Shown in pieces: positions 1 to 7,526 of a DNA stretch of 37,977 nucleotides; positions within the stretch are counted from its first letter, which is position 1, and each line of letters opens with the position of its first letter. The notes under the pieces are model-generated. The model made no database searches and was not told the origin of the DNA. It worked only from the letters and a program-made list of their open reading frames with translations. Origin of the DNA: Chloroflexota bacterium (GTDB taxonomy: Bacteria; Chloroflexota; Anaerolineae; B4-G1; SLSP01); contig JAKJAC010000008.1 in the NCBI GenBank assembly GCA_022707705.1, forward strand, positions 11,282 through 49,258. Reading direction: 5' to 3'. The translations under genes were made by a program, and so were the position numbers.

Positions 1-1881
1 CACCCCACCCTTATGTGAGTCATAGCCATTGAAACCCGGCGCGCTGAGTTTGATGCCGTTGGCGGTATTCAGGCGCTCGTAGACGGCATCCAACGCCATC
101 CGCGCCCGCTCCCCCGATGCAAAGCCCGAAATCACGGGCCAACTTTGCCCGTTAGCAAAAATCTGTCCCTGAGTGTTGGTATGCGAGCCAAGGGGCGTCC
201 CATCGGCATCGAAATAGCGCACATACCATGAGCCATCCCAAGCCACCGCATTGACACGTTCAGCCATCTCTGAATAGTATATCATAAAAAGCGCCGCAGT
301 GTCCACATCGCCTCGGAATTTGGCGAGAGCACTCAATTCCAGCAGCGCTTTGCCATAGAGATTGGCGTTGAACAACGACTCGGCGCCGGTCCGGAGGTTC
401 ACCGTGTCATTCCAGTCAGCATAGCCCAGGAGAGGCAACCCGTGCGCCCCCACATGTGTGCGACTGAAGTGACCGGCACGCTGCATATGTTCCCACACCG
501 TGGCGCTTTCGAGCGGCGCGCCAGATTTATCCTTTTCGTAGAAGGGGATGTTCTGATCAAGGAATGCCAGGTCGCCGGTCTCTTTTAAATAAGCCGCCAC
601 TGCCAGCACAACCCACAGATGATCATCGCCGTAGAACTTGGGACGATCCTCCATCTCCGCGGCGTCACCACAACTCGCCACCATAGTCAACGGGTTGAAC
701 TGATGCATCGCCGAACCATCCCGCAACTGCACCTGCAGCAGTTTCTCCAGCAATGCTTTGGCGCGTTCGGGTGCACTGACCACCGCCCCCATCACATCCT
801 GTGAGGTATCGCGGAAGCCAATGCCCCGAGAACCAAAGCCCAGCTGGTAGAGCGACAAATAGCGTGACCAATTCAAGGTGGTGAATACCTGACGCGGATT
901 GTGAACGTTGAGCATGGCATTCATCGCTGCACTCGGCGTTGCCACCTGCAGGTGATTCAGATAGCCATCCCAGAAACGCGCCAGTGCGGCAAGAGCAGCT
1001 TCAGCAGCGGCGGGGTCCCGATAACGGGTGATATCCGCCTGAGCAGCGGCGAAGCTCGCGGCTTGTCCCAGCTGGGTCACAAAGACACGTGTCTCGCCCG
1101 GCGCCAGTTCTCCCAACGAGAGCAAGAGCGCGGCAATGTTATCGCCACGCAAGGCTTCGTAATCGCTCAATGTGGGCTGCTGTAACGCGTGCGGCGCAGC
1201 CCACGTCCCATAACGCCCCAGGAACCGCGCGCGATCGGATTCAAAAGAGCTCACGGGCAAGCTTGCCGTGAAATAGTTGATTTTGGTATCACGGAACATA
1301 AAGGGGTATTGAAGCAGGGTTTTGTAGCCATCGCCCTCATCCACGATACGACTGGTCATCGTCTGCGGGACCCAATCCGCATTGGTCAACTGTTTGAGGG
1401 CATCAGGATGGGTATATTCCACCACGGGAATCGCATCCAGGGTTAGCACCGTCTCGCGCAGGTTGGTCACCCGCACCAGGCGCAGCTCCTGCGTGCCTCC
1501 CTCCGGCACGAAGATGGTGACATCGGTACGAATGCCGGCTATCTCGGAAACGATGCGGTTATAGCCCAACCCCACATGGCAAGCAAAGGCAGCGTAGGCA
1601 TCGAGTGTGGGCGTATAGAAGGGCGAGAAAACACGGTAGCCTGCGCCTTCCGGGATGCGCAGATAGAGCGTGGCGCCCTTGAAATCGGCATCCGGCAGTT
1701 GCGTGATGTACTTTGTGATGCGGTTGAGTGAGGGATCGCTCTGGCACAGGACCACCCCACCCGTATGGTCTACGAAGCCACCGAAAGCCAGCGTCCCGAT
1801 GTAGTTGATCCACTTCACCGGTGTTTTGGGGTCGGTGATGATGTATTCACGCACAGCAGCATCAAAATAGCCGTAATTCAT
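1..1881 (-). CDS. GH94 disaccharide phosphorylase, 3' end cut by window edge
   Basis: Glycoside hydrolase family 94 (old GT36) enzymes cleave a beta-glycosidic bond with inorganic phosphate in the cytoplasm, giving a sugar 1-phosphate. The reading frame is open from ATG 1881 to base 1 (627 codons) with no stop, so the C-terminus lies outside the window. Visible family landmarks are an N-terminal YGYFD..REYIIT start, GIGFRDTSQDVMG (R357, D358) and GYADWND near residues 487-492; Asp492 lies where the general acid of characterised GH94 enzymes is found. The ATG follows an AGGAGG 9 nt away. The gene starts 18 nt after the upstream cellobiose phosphorylase stop, so it is the third gene of that operon. 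It is clearly diverged from its neighbour (NWSRYLSLYQLGFG instead of FNMSRSASYFESG), so the acceptor sugar probably differs. Chitobiose, cellobionate or another beta-glucoside are possible; the sequence does not decide. Confidence 0.9.
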   Translation of the reverse strand, partial: MNYGYFDAAVREYIITDPKTPVKWINYIGTLAFGGFVDHTGGVVLCQSDPSLNRITKYITQLPDADFKGATLYLRIPEGAGYRVFSPFYTPTLDAYAAFACHVGLGYNRIVSEIAGIRTDVTIFVPEGGTQELRLVRVTNLRETVLTLDAIPVVEYTHPDALKQLTNADWVPQTMTSRIVDEGDGYKTLLQYPFMFRDTKINYFTASLPVSSFESDRARFLGRYGTWAAPHALQQPTLSDYEALRGDNIAALLLSLGELAPGETRVFVTQLGQAASFAAAQADITRYRDPAAAEAALAALARFWDGYLNHLQVATPSAAMNAMLNVHNPRQVFTTLNWSRYLSLYQLGFGSRGIGFRDTSQDVMGAVVSAPERAKALLEKLLQVQLRDGSAMHQFNPLTMVASCGDAAEMEDRPKFYGDDHLWVVLAVAAYLKETGDLAFLDQNIPFYEKDKSGAPLESATVWEHMQRAGHFSRTHVGAHGLPLLGYADWNDTVNLRTGAESLFNANLYGKALLELSALAKFRGDVDTAALFMIYYSEMAERVNAVAWDGSWYVRYFDADGTPLGSHTNTQGQIFANGQSWPVISGFASGERARMALDAVYERLNTANGIKLSAPGFNGYDSHKGGV

Positions 1882-1899
1882 GTGCAAGTGCCTCCTGGA

Positions 1900-4344
1900 T
1901 TACCCCAACACGACTTCGACGACTACCTCAGTCTGCCCCGCCGCCGGCAGGGGGATGAGCGTCCCGGCAACCGGCTTGCCGTCCACACGCAGGGAAACGG
2001 TGTTACCCGCGCCCTGACGCTTTACCGTGATATGATAGGTCACACCCCGGAACAGACGCGTCGCGGTAAATCCCTCCCATGAGGCGGGAATAACCGGCGC
2101 GAGCTCCAGTCCATCGAAAGTGGGGTGAATGCCCAAAATCCATTGGGTGATGGCGACGAAATTCCACGCCGCGGTACCGCTAAGCCAGGAGTTCTTTGCC
2201 TCGCCATGCGTTGGCGCATCTTTGCCGGCAATCATTTGGGCGTATACATAAGGTTCGCAACGATGCACGTCGCTGATGGCTTCCCGCGCCGACGGATTGA
2301 TGCGGGTGTAATAATCGAAAGCCCGGTCGCCGCGACCCAATACCGCCTCAGCAATCATGATCCAGGGGTTGGTGTGGCAGAAGACACCGGCGTTTTCTTT
2401 GTAGCCCGGCGGATAGGAGGTGATTTCCCCAAGTTCAATGTGATAGCGCGTATACGCCGGTTGGTTCAGCACGATGCCGTGCGGTGTGGCAAGCTGCTCC
2501 CCTACCGAAGCGAGCGCCTGCGCCGCCAAACCGGAATCCACACCAATGCGCGCCATCACGCACATTCCCTGCGGCTCAATGAAAATCTTGCCCTCAGCAC
2601 ACTCTGCGGAGCCTACTTTGGCGCCAAAATGGTCGTAGGCACGCAAAAACCAGGCGCCATCCCAGCCTTGCTGCTCCACCGTCTGCGCCATCCGCAACGC
2701 CGCTTCGACAAGCCAGGCTTCATCAGCCGCTTGCCCATGGCGGCAGGCAATCGCTGCCAGTTCTTCCGCCGCCAACACGAACAACCCACCAATGAAAACC
2801 GATTCTGCCGTCTTGCCATCCTGGCTTTGGAGCACCTGGAAGGATTGACCCGGTTCATCGGAAAAAGTGTTCAGATTGAGGCAATCGTTCCAATCTGCGT
2901 GCCCGATGAGCGGCAAGCCATGGGGTCCCAAACGATCCAAGGTGTAACGCGCCGCGCGTTGCAGATGTTCATAGAGCGGCATTTCAGTGCCGGATTGGTT
3001 ATCGTAAGGTGTCAGCGCATCAAGGATCGCCCAATCGCCTGTCTCTCGCAGATAAGCGCCCACGCCCAGAATCAGCCACAGGGGATCATCATTAAAGCCG
3101 CTGCCCACATCCAGGTTGCCGCGCTTGGTGAGCGGTTGGTACTGGTGATAGGCGCCCCCATCGGGCAATTGCGTCGCGGCGATATCAAGAATTCGCTCAC
3201 GCGCGCGCTCGGGCGCCATGTGGACGAAACCCAACAAGTCCTGGTTGGAATCGCGGAAACCCATCCCCCGCCCCATTCCAGACTCAAAGTACGAGGCAGA
3301 ACGGGACATATTGAAGGTAATCATACACTGGTAGGCATTCCAAATGTTGACCATCCGATTCGTGTGCGCATCGGGTGTGGCAACCGCCAGACGGCCCAGC
3401 AAGCCATCCCAATACAGGCGCAGCTCCTCAAAAGCCGCGTTCACATTGGCGGAGTCGAGATAGCGCGCGATGACCGGCTTGACCGTTACCTTATTGAGCA
3501 CCTGCAAGCCCGGGTCAGCGAATTTCGCATCGCGGGGATTCTCGTGATATCCTAAGACGAAGAGCAGTTCCTGTGATTCGCCCGGCGCGAGTTCCAGCTT
3601 GACGTGATGGGAACCCATTGGCGCCCACCCCCGGGCGATGGAATTGTGCGCGGCGCCTTCAGCAACGGCTTGCGGCGAAGCCCAACCACGGTAGGGACCC
3701 AGGAAGGCTTCACGCTGTGTATCAAAGCCCGCCAGGGGCGCGGAGCAGGCGAAGTAAGCAAAGTGATCCCGGCGTTCACGATACTCGGTCTTGTGATAAA
3801 TGACACCATCTTCCACCTCCACCTCGCCAATGCTGAAGTTGCGTTGGAAGTTGGTCGCATCGTCTTGCGCATCCCAGAGCGCGAATTCTACGGCGGAGAA
3901 CAGCGAAAGCGCCGCCGTCTCTGAGCGGTAATTCGTGACTTTAACCTGCCAGACTTCGAGGGTCTGGTCCAGGGGGACAAAATAGCGCATCTCAGCTGCA
4001 ATACCGGCGTGGGTAGAGCCGATGACCGTGTAGCCCATGCCATGACGACAGGTATACTGGTCCAGGGGCGTTTGAGTCGGTTGCCAGGTTGGAGACCAGA
4101 ATGCTCCGGAGGCATCATCACGCAGGTAGAGATAGCGCCCACCGGAATCGAGGGGGACGTTGTTGTAGCGATAGCGCGTGAGACGCCGCAAGCGCGCATC
4201 CCGGTAGAAGGAATAACCGCCAGCCGTGTTTGAAATAAGGCCAAAATACTCCTGACTTCCCAGGTAATTAATCCAGGGCAGTGGCGTATCCGGACGGGTA
4301 ATGACATACTCTCGCCGTTCATCATCGAAAAAACCGTAGCGCAT
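1900..4344 (-). CDS. cbpA: Cellobiose phosphorylase (GH94)
   Basis: This 814-residue cytoplasmic enzyme has the length and motif set of cellobiose phosphorylase, which converts cellobiose plus phosphate into alpha-glucose 1-phosphate and glucose. In order it shows the N-terminal MRYGFFDDERREYVITRPDT start, an NTAGGYSFYRDARLRR substrate-loop segment, FNMSRSASYFESGMGRGMGFRDSNQDLLG, and HADWNDCLN, where Asp487 matches the general acid. Further on, YPPGYKENAGVFCHTNPW is the conserved phosphate-site region. The start is supported by GGGAGGTG 5-6 nt upstream. It sits 81 nt downstream of the LacI-type regulator and 18 nt upstream of a second GH94 gene, all on one strand, which makes a regulator-phosphorylase-phosphorylase operon. 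GH94 membership is certain; cellobiose specificity is inferred from close resemblance to the cellobiose phosphorylase branch. Confidence 0.93.
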   Translation of the reverse strand: MRYGFFDDERREYVITRPDTPLPWINYLGSQEYFGLISNTAGGYSFYRDARLRRLTRYRYNNVPLDSGGRYLYLRDDASGAFWSPTWQPTQTPLDQYTCRHGMGYTVIGSTHAGIAAEMRYFVPLDQTLEVWQVKVTNYRSETAALSLFSAVEFALWDAQDDATNFQRNFSIGEVEVEDGVIYHKTEYRERRDHFAYFACSAPLAGFDTQREAFLGPYRGWASPQAVAEGAAHNSIARGWAPMGSHHVKLELAPGESQELLFVLGYHENPRDAKFADPGLQVLNKVTVKPVIARYLDSANVNAAFEELRLYWDGLLGRLAVATPDAHTNRMVNIWNAYQCMITFNMSRSASYFESGMGRGMGFRDSNQDLLGFVHMAPERARERILDIAATQLPDGGAYHQYQPLTKRGNLDVGSGFNDDPLWLILGVGAYLRETGDWAILDALTPYDNQSGTEMPLYEHLQRAARYTLDRLGPHGLPLIGHADWNDCLNLNTFSDEPGQSFQVLQSQDGKTAESVFIGGLFVLAAEELAAIACRHGQAADEAWLVEAALRMAQTVEQQGWDGAWFLRAYDHFGAKVGSAECAEGKIFIEPQGMCVMARIGVDSGLAAQALASVGEQLATPHGIVLNQPAYTRYHIELGEITSYPPGYKENAGVFCHTNPWIMIAEAVLGRGDRAFDYYTRINPSAREAISDVHRCEPYVYAQMIAGKDAPTHGEAKNSWLSGTAAWNFVAITQWILGIHPTFDGLELAPVIPASWEGFTATRLFRGVTYHITVKRQGAGNTVSLRVDGKPVAGTLIPLPAAGQTEVVVEVVLG

Positions 4345-4425
4345 GAAACACCTCCCAGGAGAAACTTGAATCCTAGATCTCAGATTGCACAGACCAGAGG
4401 CGCAACAAGAAACATCGCGGAGCGC

Positions 4426-5436
4426 TCAACGCAGATGCGCCCCACAGGATTCCCGCACAATCAACTGTGTCGGCAGGATAATACGCCGGGGACCGGAATC
4501 AGGGTGCTCGATCGAATGCAGTAGGGTCTCAACCGCCATCTCACCCAGAACCGCGATGGACTGTTTCATCGTGGTCAGTGGAGGTTCGGCGTGTGCCGCA
4601 GCTGGCGTGTCATCAAAGCCCACAAGAGCGATATCCTGGGGCACACGCAAGCCTGCCTCACGCAACACGCGCAACACGCCCACAGCCATCGTATCACTGG
4701 CAACAAAGACAGCATCGGGATGGAAGGGGAGAAGCTGCCGCATTGCCGCCGCGCCGCCTTCCTCAGTAAAACCGCCATCCTGGATGAGCTCTGGGAGCGC
4801 CGGTAAATCGTGTTCGCGCAAGGCAATCTCATACCCCCGAAGCCGGTCCACACCGGCAATAGTCTCCAACATACCGGTGATGGTGGCGATGCGCCGGCGC
4901 CCCAACTGGAACAGATGCTCCACCGCCGCCTGAGCACTGGAGATATTATCTACATCCACATAGCTCACCGCCGGGGCGCTGGGATGGCGCCCAACCAGAA
5001 CAAAGGGCAGAGCCGAGGCATCCAGAGCCGTGATGAGGGGGTCCGCCAGGACCATAGAGGAGACAATAACGCCATCCAGTAAGCCATTGTTCAACACTTT
5101 GGCGATGAAACGCAGCTCATCTTCGGGGTCCGCAAGCCACAAGGTCACCGCATAGTTGAAACTGTTACAGGCAGTCGAGACGCCCTGCAGCAAAATAGGG
5201 AAGTAGGGGTCCGAAAAGAGTTCCATGACGCGTTTGGGGATGATGACTCCCAAAACATGCGTCCGTCCCGCAGCCAAGCTGCGCGCAATAACATTGGGTT
5301 GGTAGTTCAGTTTACGCACCACTTCCATTACCCGCGCACGCGTTTTTTCGCTGACATGCGGGTCATTGTTGACAACTCTGGAAACGGTGGAGCGGGAAGC
5401 ACCACTCAGGCGAGCAATTTCCTCCAGTGTGACCAT
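4426..5436 (-). CDS. LacI-family transcriptional regulator, CelR-like
   Basis: A 336-residue LacI/GalR repressor. The N-terminal helix-turn-helix (residues about 2-25, MVTLEEIARLSGASRSTVSRV) is followed by the hinge helix (ARSLAAGRTHVLGVIIP) and a periplasmic-binding-protein-like effector domain ending in the usual LPTQLIVRESC segment. I take ATG 5436 as the start because AGAGGAGC lies 6 nt upstream and the HTH begins there; an earlier in-frame start at 5487 would add 17 residues with no family counterpart. It is the first gene of an operon with two GH94 phosphorylases, so cellobiose or a related beta-glucoside is the likely inducer. The promoter carries GGGAGCGCTCCC over the start point, the core of the operator described for actinobacterial CelR, so autorepression and control of the phosphorylases are expected. 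Confidence 0.93.
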   Translation of the reverse strand: MVTLEEIARLSGASRSTVSRVVNNDPHVSEKTRARVMEVVRKLNYQPNVIARSLAAGRTHVLGVIIPKRVMELFSDPYFPILLQGVSTACNSFNYAVTLWLADPEDELRFIAKVLNNGLLDGVIVSSMVLADPLITALDASALPFVLVGRHPSAPAVSYVDVDNISSAQAAVEHLFQLGRRRIATITGMLETIAGVDRLRGYEIALREHDLPALPELIQDGGFTEEGGAAAMRQLLPFHPDAVFVASDTMAVGVLRVLREAGLRVPQDIALVGFDDTPAAAHAEPPLTTMKQSIAVLGEMAVETLLHSIEHPDSGPRRIILPTQLIVRESCGAHLR

Positions 5437-5482
5437 GTGCAGCTCCTCTGAGAATCGCAGACGTGTAAACCCACAATAAGAA

Positions 5483-5534
5483 GGCACTTTCTGTGCCGAC
5501 CAGGGGAAGCCACCAGATAATGGTGATTTTCCCC
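5483..5534 (-). other. Two hairpins in the leader of the lacI mRNA
   Basis: The roughly 170-nt untranslated leader can form GGCAC-5 nt-GTGCC (5483-5497) and a longer interrupted stem (GGGGAA 5503-5508 with TTCCCC 5529-5534, and CACC 5511-5514 with GGTG 5522-5525). Neither is followed by a T-run in the direction of transcription, so they are not obvious terminators. A role in mRNA stability or translation is possible but unproven. Confidence 0.4.
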
Positions 5535-5597
5535 GCGTTCATCCAACCACAAAACTATAAGCAGTTTTGCGTAACTGAAAATGGGCGCGCGCCGTAC

Positions 5598-5611
5598 CGG
5601 GAGCGCTCCCA
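5598..5611. promoter_or_regulatory. CelR-type LacI-family operator
   Basis: CGGGAGCGCTCCCA contains the perfect 12-base palindrome GGGAGCGCTCCC (5599-5610). It differs at one outer base from the TGGGAGCGCTCCCA site known for the cellulase regulator CelR of Thermobifida (recalled knowledge). It begins 6 nt downstream of the -10 box of the lacI promoter and so covers the expected transcription start, the classical place for a repressor to block RNA polymerase. I saw no second copy near the GH94 genes. Confidence 0.85.
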
Positions 5612-5616
5612 ATTTC

Positions 5617-5644
5617 ATTATATAGGCTTTTTAGGCTGTGTCAA
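5617..5644 (-). promoter_or_regulatory. Sigma-70 promoter of the lacI-GH94 operon
   Basis: On the minus strand, TTGACA (5639-5644) is followed after 16 nt by TATAAT (5617-5622), a full match to the housekeeping consensus in both boxes. The predicted start falls inside the GGGAGCGCTCCC operator, leaving a leader of about 170 nt before the lacI ATG at 5436. Confidence 0.85.
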
Positions 5645-5763
5645 CTTTGAAAGTGCGAGCATTCGTAGCAATTTGGCAGACTGCTGCGCCCTTTTTGAGG
5701 CTCGCTGTGCGAATGAGGTGCTACGCGACCTTGCTGCTTGGTCAACGAACCCGCGAAGAAGGC

Positions 5764-5800
5764 AAAGAAAAACCGTCCGGCAAGCATTTGCCGGACGGTT
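5764..5800 (-). terminator. Intrinsic terminator of the tRNA-Gly gene
   Basis: Read on the minus strand, a perfect 13-bp stem (5788-5800 with 5771-5783, 4-nt loop) is followed by TTTCTTT, directly downstream of the tRNA 3' end. It insulates the tRNA from the lacI promoter about 120 nt further on. Confidence 0.85.
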
Positions 5801-5801
5801 G

Positions 5802-5873
5802 AGCGGGTAAAGGGATTCGAACCCTTGACATCTTGCTTGGGAAGCAAGCGTTCTACCACTGAACTATACCCGC
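5802..5873 (-). tRNA. tRNA-Gly(CCC)
   Basis: The minus strand folds into a complete cloverleaf. The acceptor stem is GCGGGTA/TACCCGC (7 bp) and the D arm pairs GTTC/GAAC. The anticodon stem CTTGC/GCAAG carries the loop TTCCCAA with anticodon CCC. The T arm is AAGGG-TTCGAAT-CCCTT. The discriminator base is T and CCA is not encoded. Anticodon CCC reads glycine GGG codons. The gene has its own promoter and terminator and no tRNA neighbours; I see no integrase or attachment-site duplication beside it. Confidence 0.96.
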
Positions 5874-5893
5874 ACTCGTCTTAAGTGAAGTAA

Positions 5894-5921
5894 ATTATAG
5901 CACAGACAAACGATTTGACAA
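5894..5921 (-). promoter_or_regulatory. Promoter of tRNA-Gly
   Basis: Minus strand TTGTCA (5916-5921), 16-nt spacer, TATAAT (5894-5899). The -10 box ends about 20 nt before the mature tRNA 5' end, leaving a short 5' leader for RNase P. Confidence 0.8.
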
Positions 5922-5930
5922 GGGTTAAGG

Positions 5931-5951
5931 GTATACGGTATACGAGTATAC
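5931..5951. repeat. Triple GTATAC motif
   Basis: Three copies of the palindrome GTATAC lie within 21 bases (5931, 5938 and 5946), upstream of the tRNA promoter. It may be a protein-binding cluster or low-complexity sequence; nothing further can be said from sequence. Confidence 0.5.
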
Positions 5952-6011
5952 GACAGATTATTGGGAGAAATCAGAAGAGGTTCTGCAAACCGGCGAAGAG
6001 GATCTTCTTTT

Positions 6012-6059
6012 GTGTTATTTGGACGCGGCGTCGAATTCGGCGCCGCGTCCAAATAACAC
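6012..6059. repeat. Perfect 19-bp inverted repeat between divergent genes
   Basis: Arms 6012-6030 and 6041-6059 are exact reverse complements around a 10-nt spacer that itself contains GAATTC. The tail is TTTCTATC on the plus strand and A-rich on the minus strand, so only plus-direction termination would be conceivable, and no plus-strand gene lies upstream. A repetitive extragenic palindrome or a regulatory hairpin ahead of the next gene is equally possible. Confidence 0.7.
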
Positions 6060-6098
6060 TTTCTATCAAGGAGTTGCTGAATAGTTACTGGCAAGGTG

Positions 6099-6107
6099 TG
6101 GTATGAT
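6099..6107 (+). promoter_or_regulatory. Extended -10 element of a probable leaderless transcript
   Basis: TGG-TATGAT (TG at 6099-6100, hexamer 6102-6107) ends 6 nt before ATG 6114, exactly the distance from a -10 box to +1. No Shine-Dalgarno sequence precedes that ATG, so the mRNA may start at the start codon. I find no -35 match. Confidence 0.5.
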
Positions 6108-6113
6108 ACAGGC

Positions 6114-7358
6114 ATGGATGCCAGTCTGCAACGCAAGCTCCGCCGTCTGGGTGTCGTCAAGGGCGTGCAAAACCTCAAACCGGCGAGCATTCAACTGCCG
6201 GTTGAAATGCCCGCGACACCCTCAACGCCTTCAGATGCCCCCCTGCCAGGGGAAGCTATCAGCACGCCACGCGGCGATGCCTGGGTGTGGCGACGCCATT
6301 ATCCGGCAGGGACCACTCACGGCAATTACCGCCTGGGAGAGCTGGCAAGCCTCGATCCACAAGCGCTCGATTTGCTTGGCGGCGGGGCTCTCGGCACACA
6401 CATCGCATTCCTCGATACCGAGACCACCGGACTGGCAGGAGGCGCGGGCACGCTGGTATTTCTGACGGGGGTTGGCATCTGGGAAGGCGACGGAATCACG
6501 CTGCACCTGGTTTTTTTGCGCGACCCGGACGAGGAACCGGCAGCGCTCACCTATCTTGCCAATCTATTGCAGAGCAGCACCGGGTTAGTCACCTTTAATG
6601 GCGCAGGCTTCGACCTGCCATTGTTAGAGAGCCGCTTCATCCTGCAACGTATGCCACCTTGCTGGGGCGCCCTACCCCATCTGGACCTGCTTACGGTAGC
6701 GCGATTGCTCTGGCGCGAACATCTCCCCTCGCGGCGGTTGGGGATGCTGGAAACGGCAGTCCTCGGCATCACCCGAACTGACGCAGATCTGCCCTCGTGG
6801 TTGATTCCCAGCGCCTACCGCGAATACCTCCTCACGGGACGCACAGATGAGATTCAGCGCATCTTTTACCACAACGAGGTAGATGTCCTGAGCATGGTGA
6901 CGTTGCTGGTGCATTGCGCACGTCGCCTGCAAGCACCCGAAGCGTTGCCGCTTGCGGCGGGAGAGTGGGTAGGCGTGGGACGGCTCTACGAGCGTGCCGG
7001 TCGAATCCCGGAAGCCGAGGCTGCCTGGGAACACGCGCTCGAAGAGGATACGCTGCCCCCGGATGTAGCAGCACGCCTGTGGGAAACGCTGGCACACCGT
7101 CGCAAACAAGCCGGCGAATGGGAAGCCGCACTCGAGATCTGGGAATGTTGGGCGAATCGCCTTCCCACTGCGATCGAGCCGCTGGTCGAGCGCGCGAAGG
7201 TCTTTGAGTGGCTCAACCACGATGCTGCCACCGCGTTACAAGAGACCGAACGTGCGCTCAAACGTGCTGCCCGCCTGCCCCGCGGTATCGCGCGCGAGGA
7301 GGCGCTCGTTGAATTGCATCACCGGGAAAACCGGCTGCAACGCAAGCTGAAGGCGTAG
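6114..7358 (+). CDS. RNase H-like (YprB-type, DEDD) exonuclease domain protein
   Basis: A 414-residue protein with a YprB-like ribonuclease H-fold domain in its first two-thirds. The three exonuclease motifs are visible: FLDTETTGLAGG (DxE, ExoI), LVTFNGAGFDLPLL (ExoII) and YHNEVDVLSM (ExoIII). The last third (WVGVGRLYERAG...EAEAAWEHALEE...WETLAHRRKQAGEWEAALEIWE) reads as TPR-like helical repeats, probably for protein contacts. It should cut single-stranded nucleic acid 3'-5' with two metal ions in the cytoplasm; the substrate is unknown. ATG 6114 is preferred to GTG 6096 because an extended -10 box sits just before it, which would make the mRNA leaderless. It stands alone, with divergent tRNA upstream and the next operon 168 nt downstream. 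Confidence 0.85.
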   Translation: MDASLQRKLRRLGVVKGVQNLKPASIQLPVEMPATPSTPSDAPLPGEAISTPRGDAWVWRRHYPAGTTHGNYRLGELASLDPQALDLLGGGALGTHIAFLDTETTGLAGGAGTLVFLTGVGIWEGDGITLHLVFLRDPDEEPAALTYLANLLQSSTGLVTFNGAGFDLPLLESRFILQRMPPCWGALPHLDLLTVARLLWREHLPSRRLGMLETAVLGITRTDADLPSWLIPSAYREYLLTGRTDEIQRIFYHNEVDVLSMVTLLVHCARRLQAPEALPLAAGEWVGVGRLYERAGRIPEAEAAWEHALEEDTLPPDVAARLWETLAHRRKQAGEWEAALEIWECWANRLPTAIEPLVERAKVFEWLNHDAATALQETERALKRAARLPRGIAREEALVELHHRENRLQRKLKA

Positions 7359-7400
7359 GAACGCAAGGACGCGGGAGTTTCCCATTTCGGCGCCTTTGAG

Positions 7401-7406
7401 TATAAT
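7401..7406 (+). promoter_or_regulatory. Possible -10 box for the 7527-9322 operon
   Basis: TATAAT (in GAGTATAATCTG) lies 120 nt before the first gene of the operon. The -35 region (around 7378) is poor, so this is a tentative promoter. The 168-nt gap holds nothing else I recognise. Confidence 0.4.
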
Positions 7407-7526
7407 CTGAGGACACAGGCACTAACCAGCCTATTCTGCAAGCCCAAGCAGTGAGCGCCGAATACCGTCTGCTGACCGCTGACCTGTATCGCCGCCTACT
7501 GAGTCCTGCTTTTGAAGGAGCAATGG

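Noticed and set aside
2125-3555. 476-codon plus-strand open frame
   Set aside because: It is the antisense of the cellobiose phosphorylase gene; the minus frame has family motifs throughout, while this one resembles nothing.
5641-5859. 72-codon minus-strand open frame
   Set aside because: It covers the tRNA-Gly gene and its terminator, so it is not coding.
5802-5873. tRNA-Gly as an integration site for a mobile element
   Set aside because: No integrase, no second copy of the tRNA 3' end, and a normal promoter and terminator are attached.
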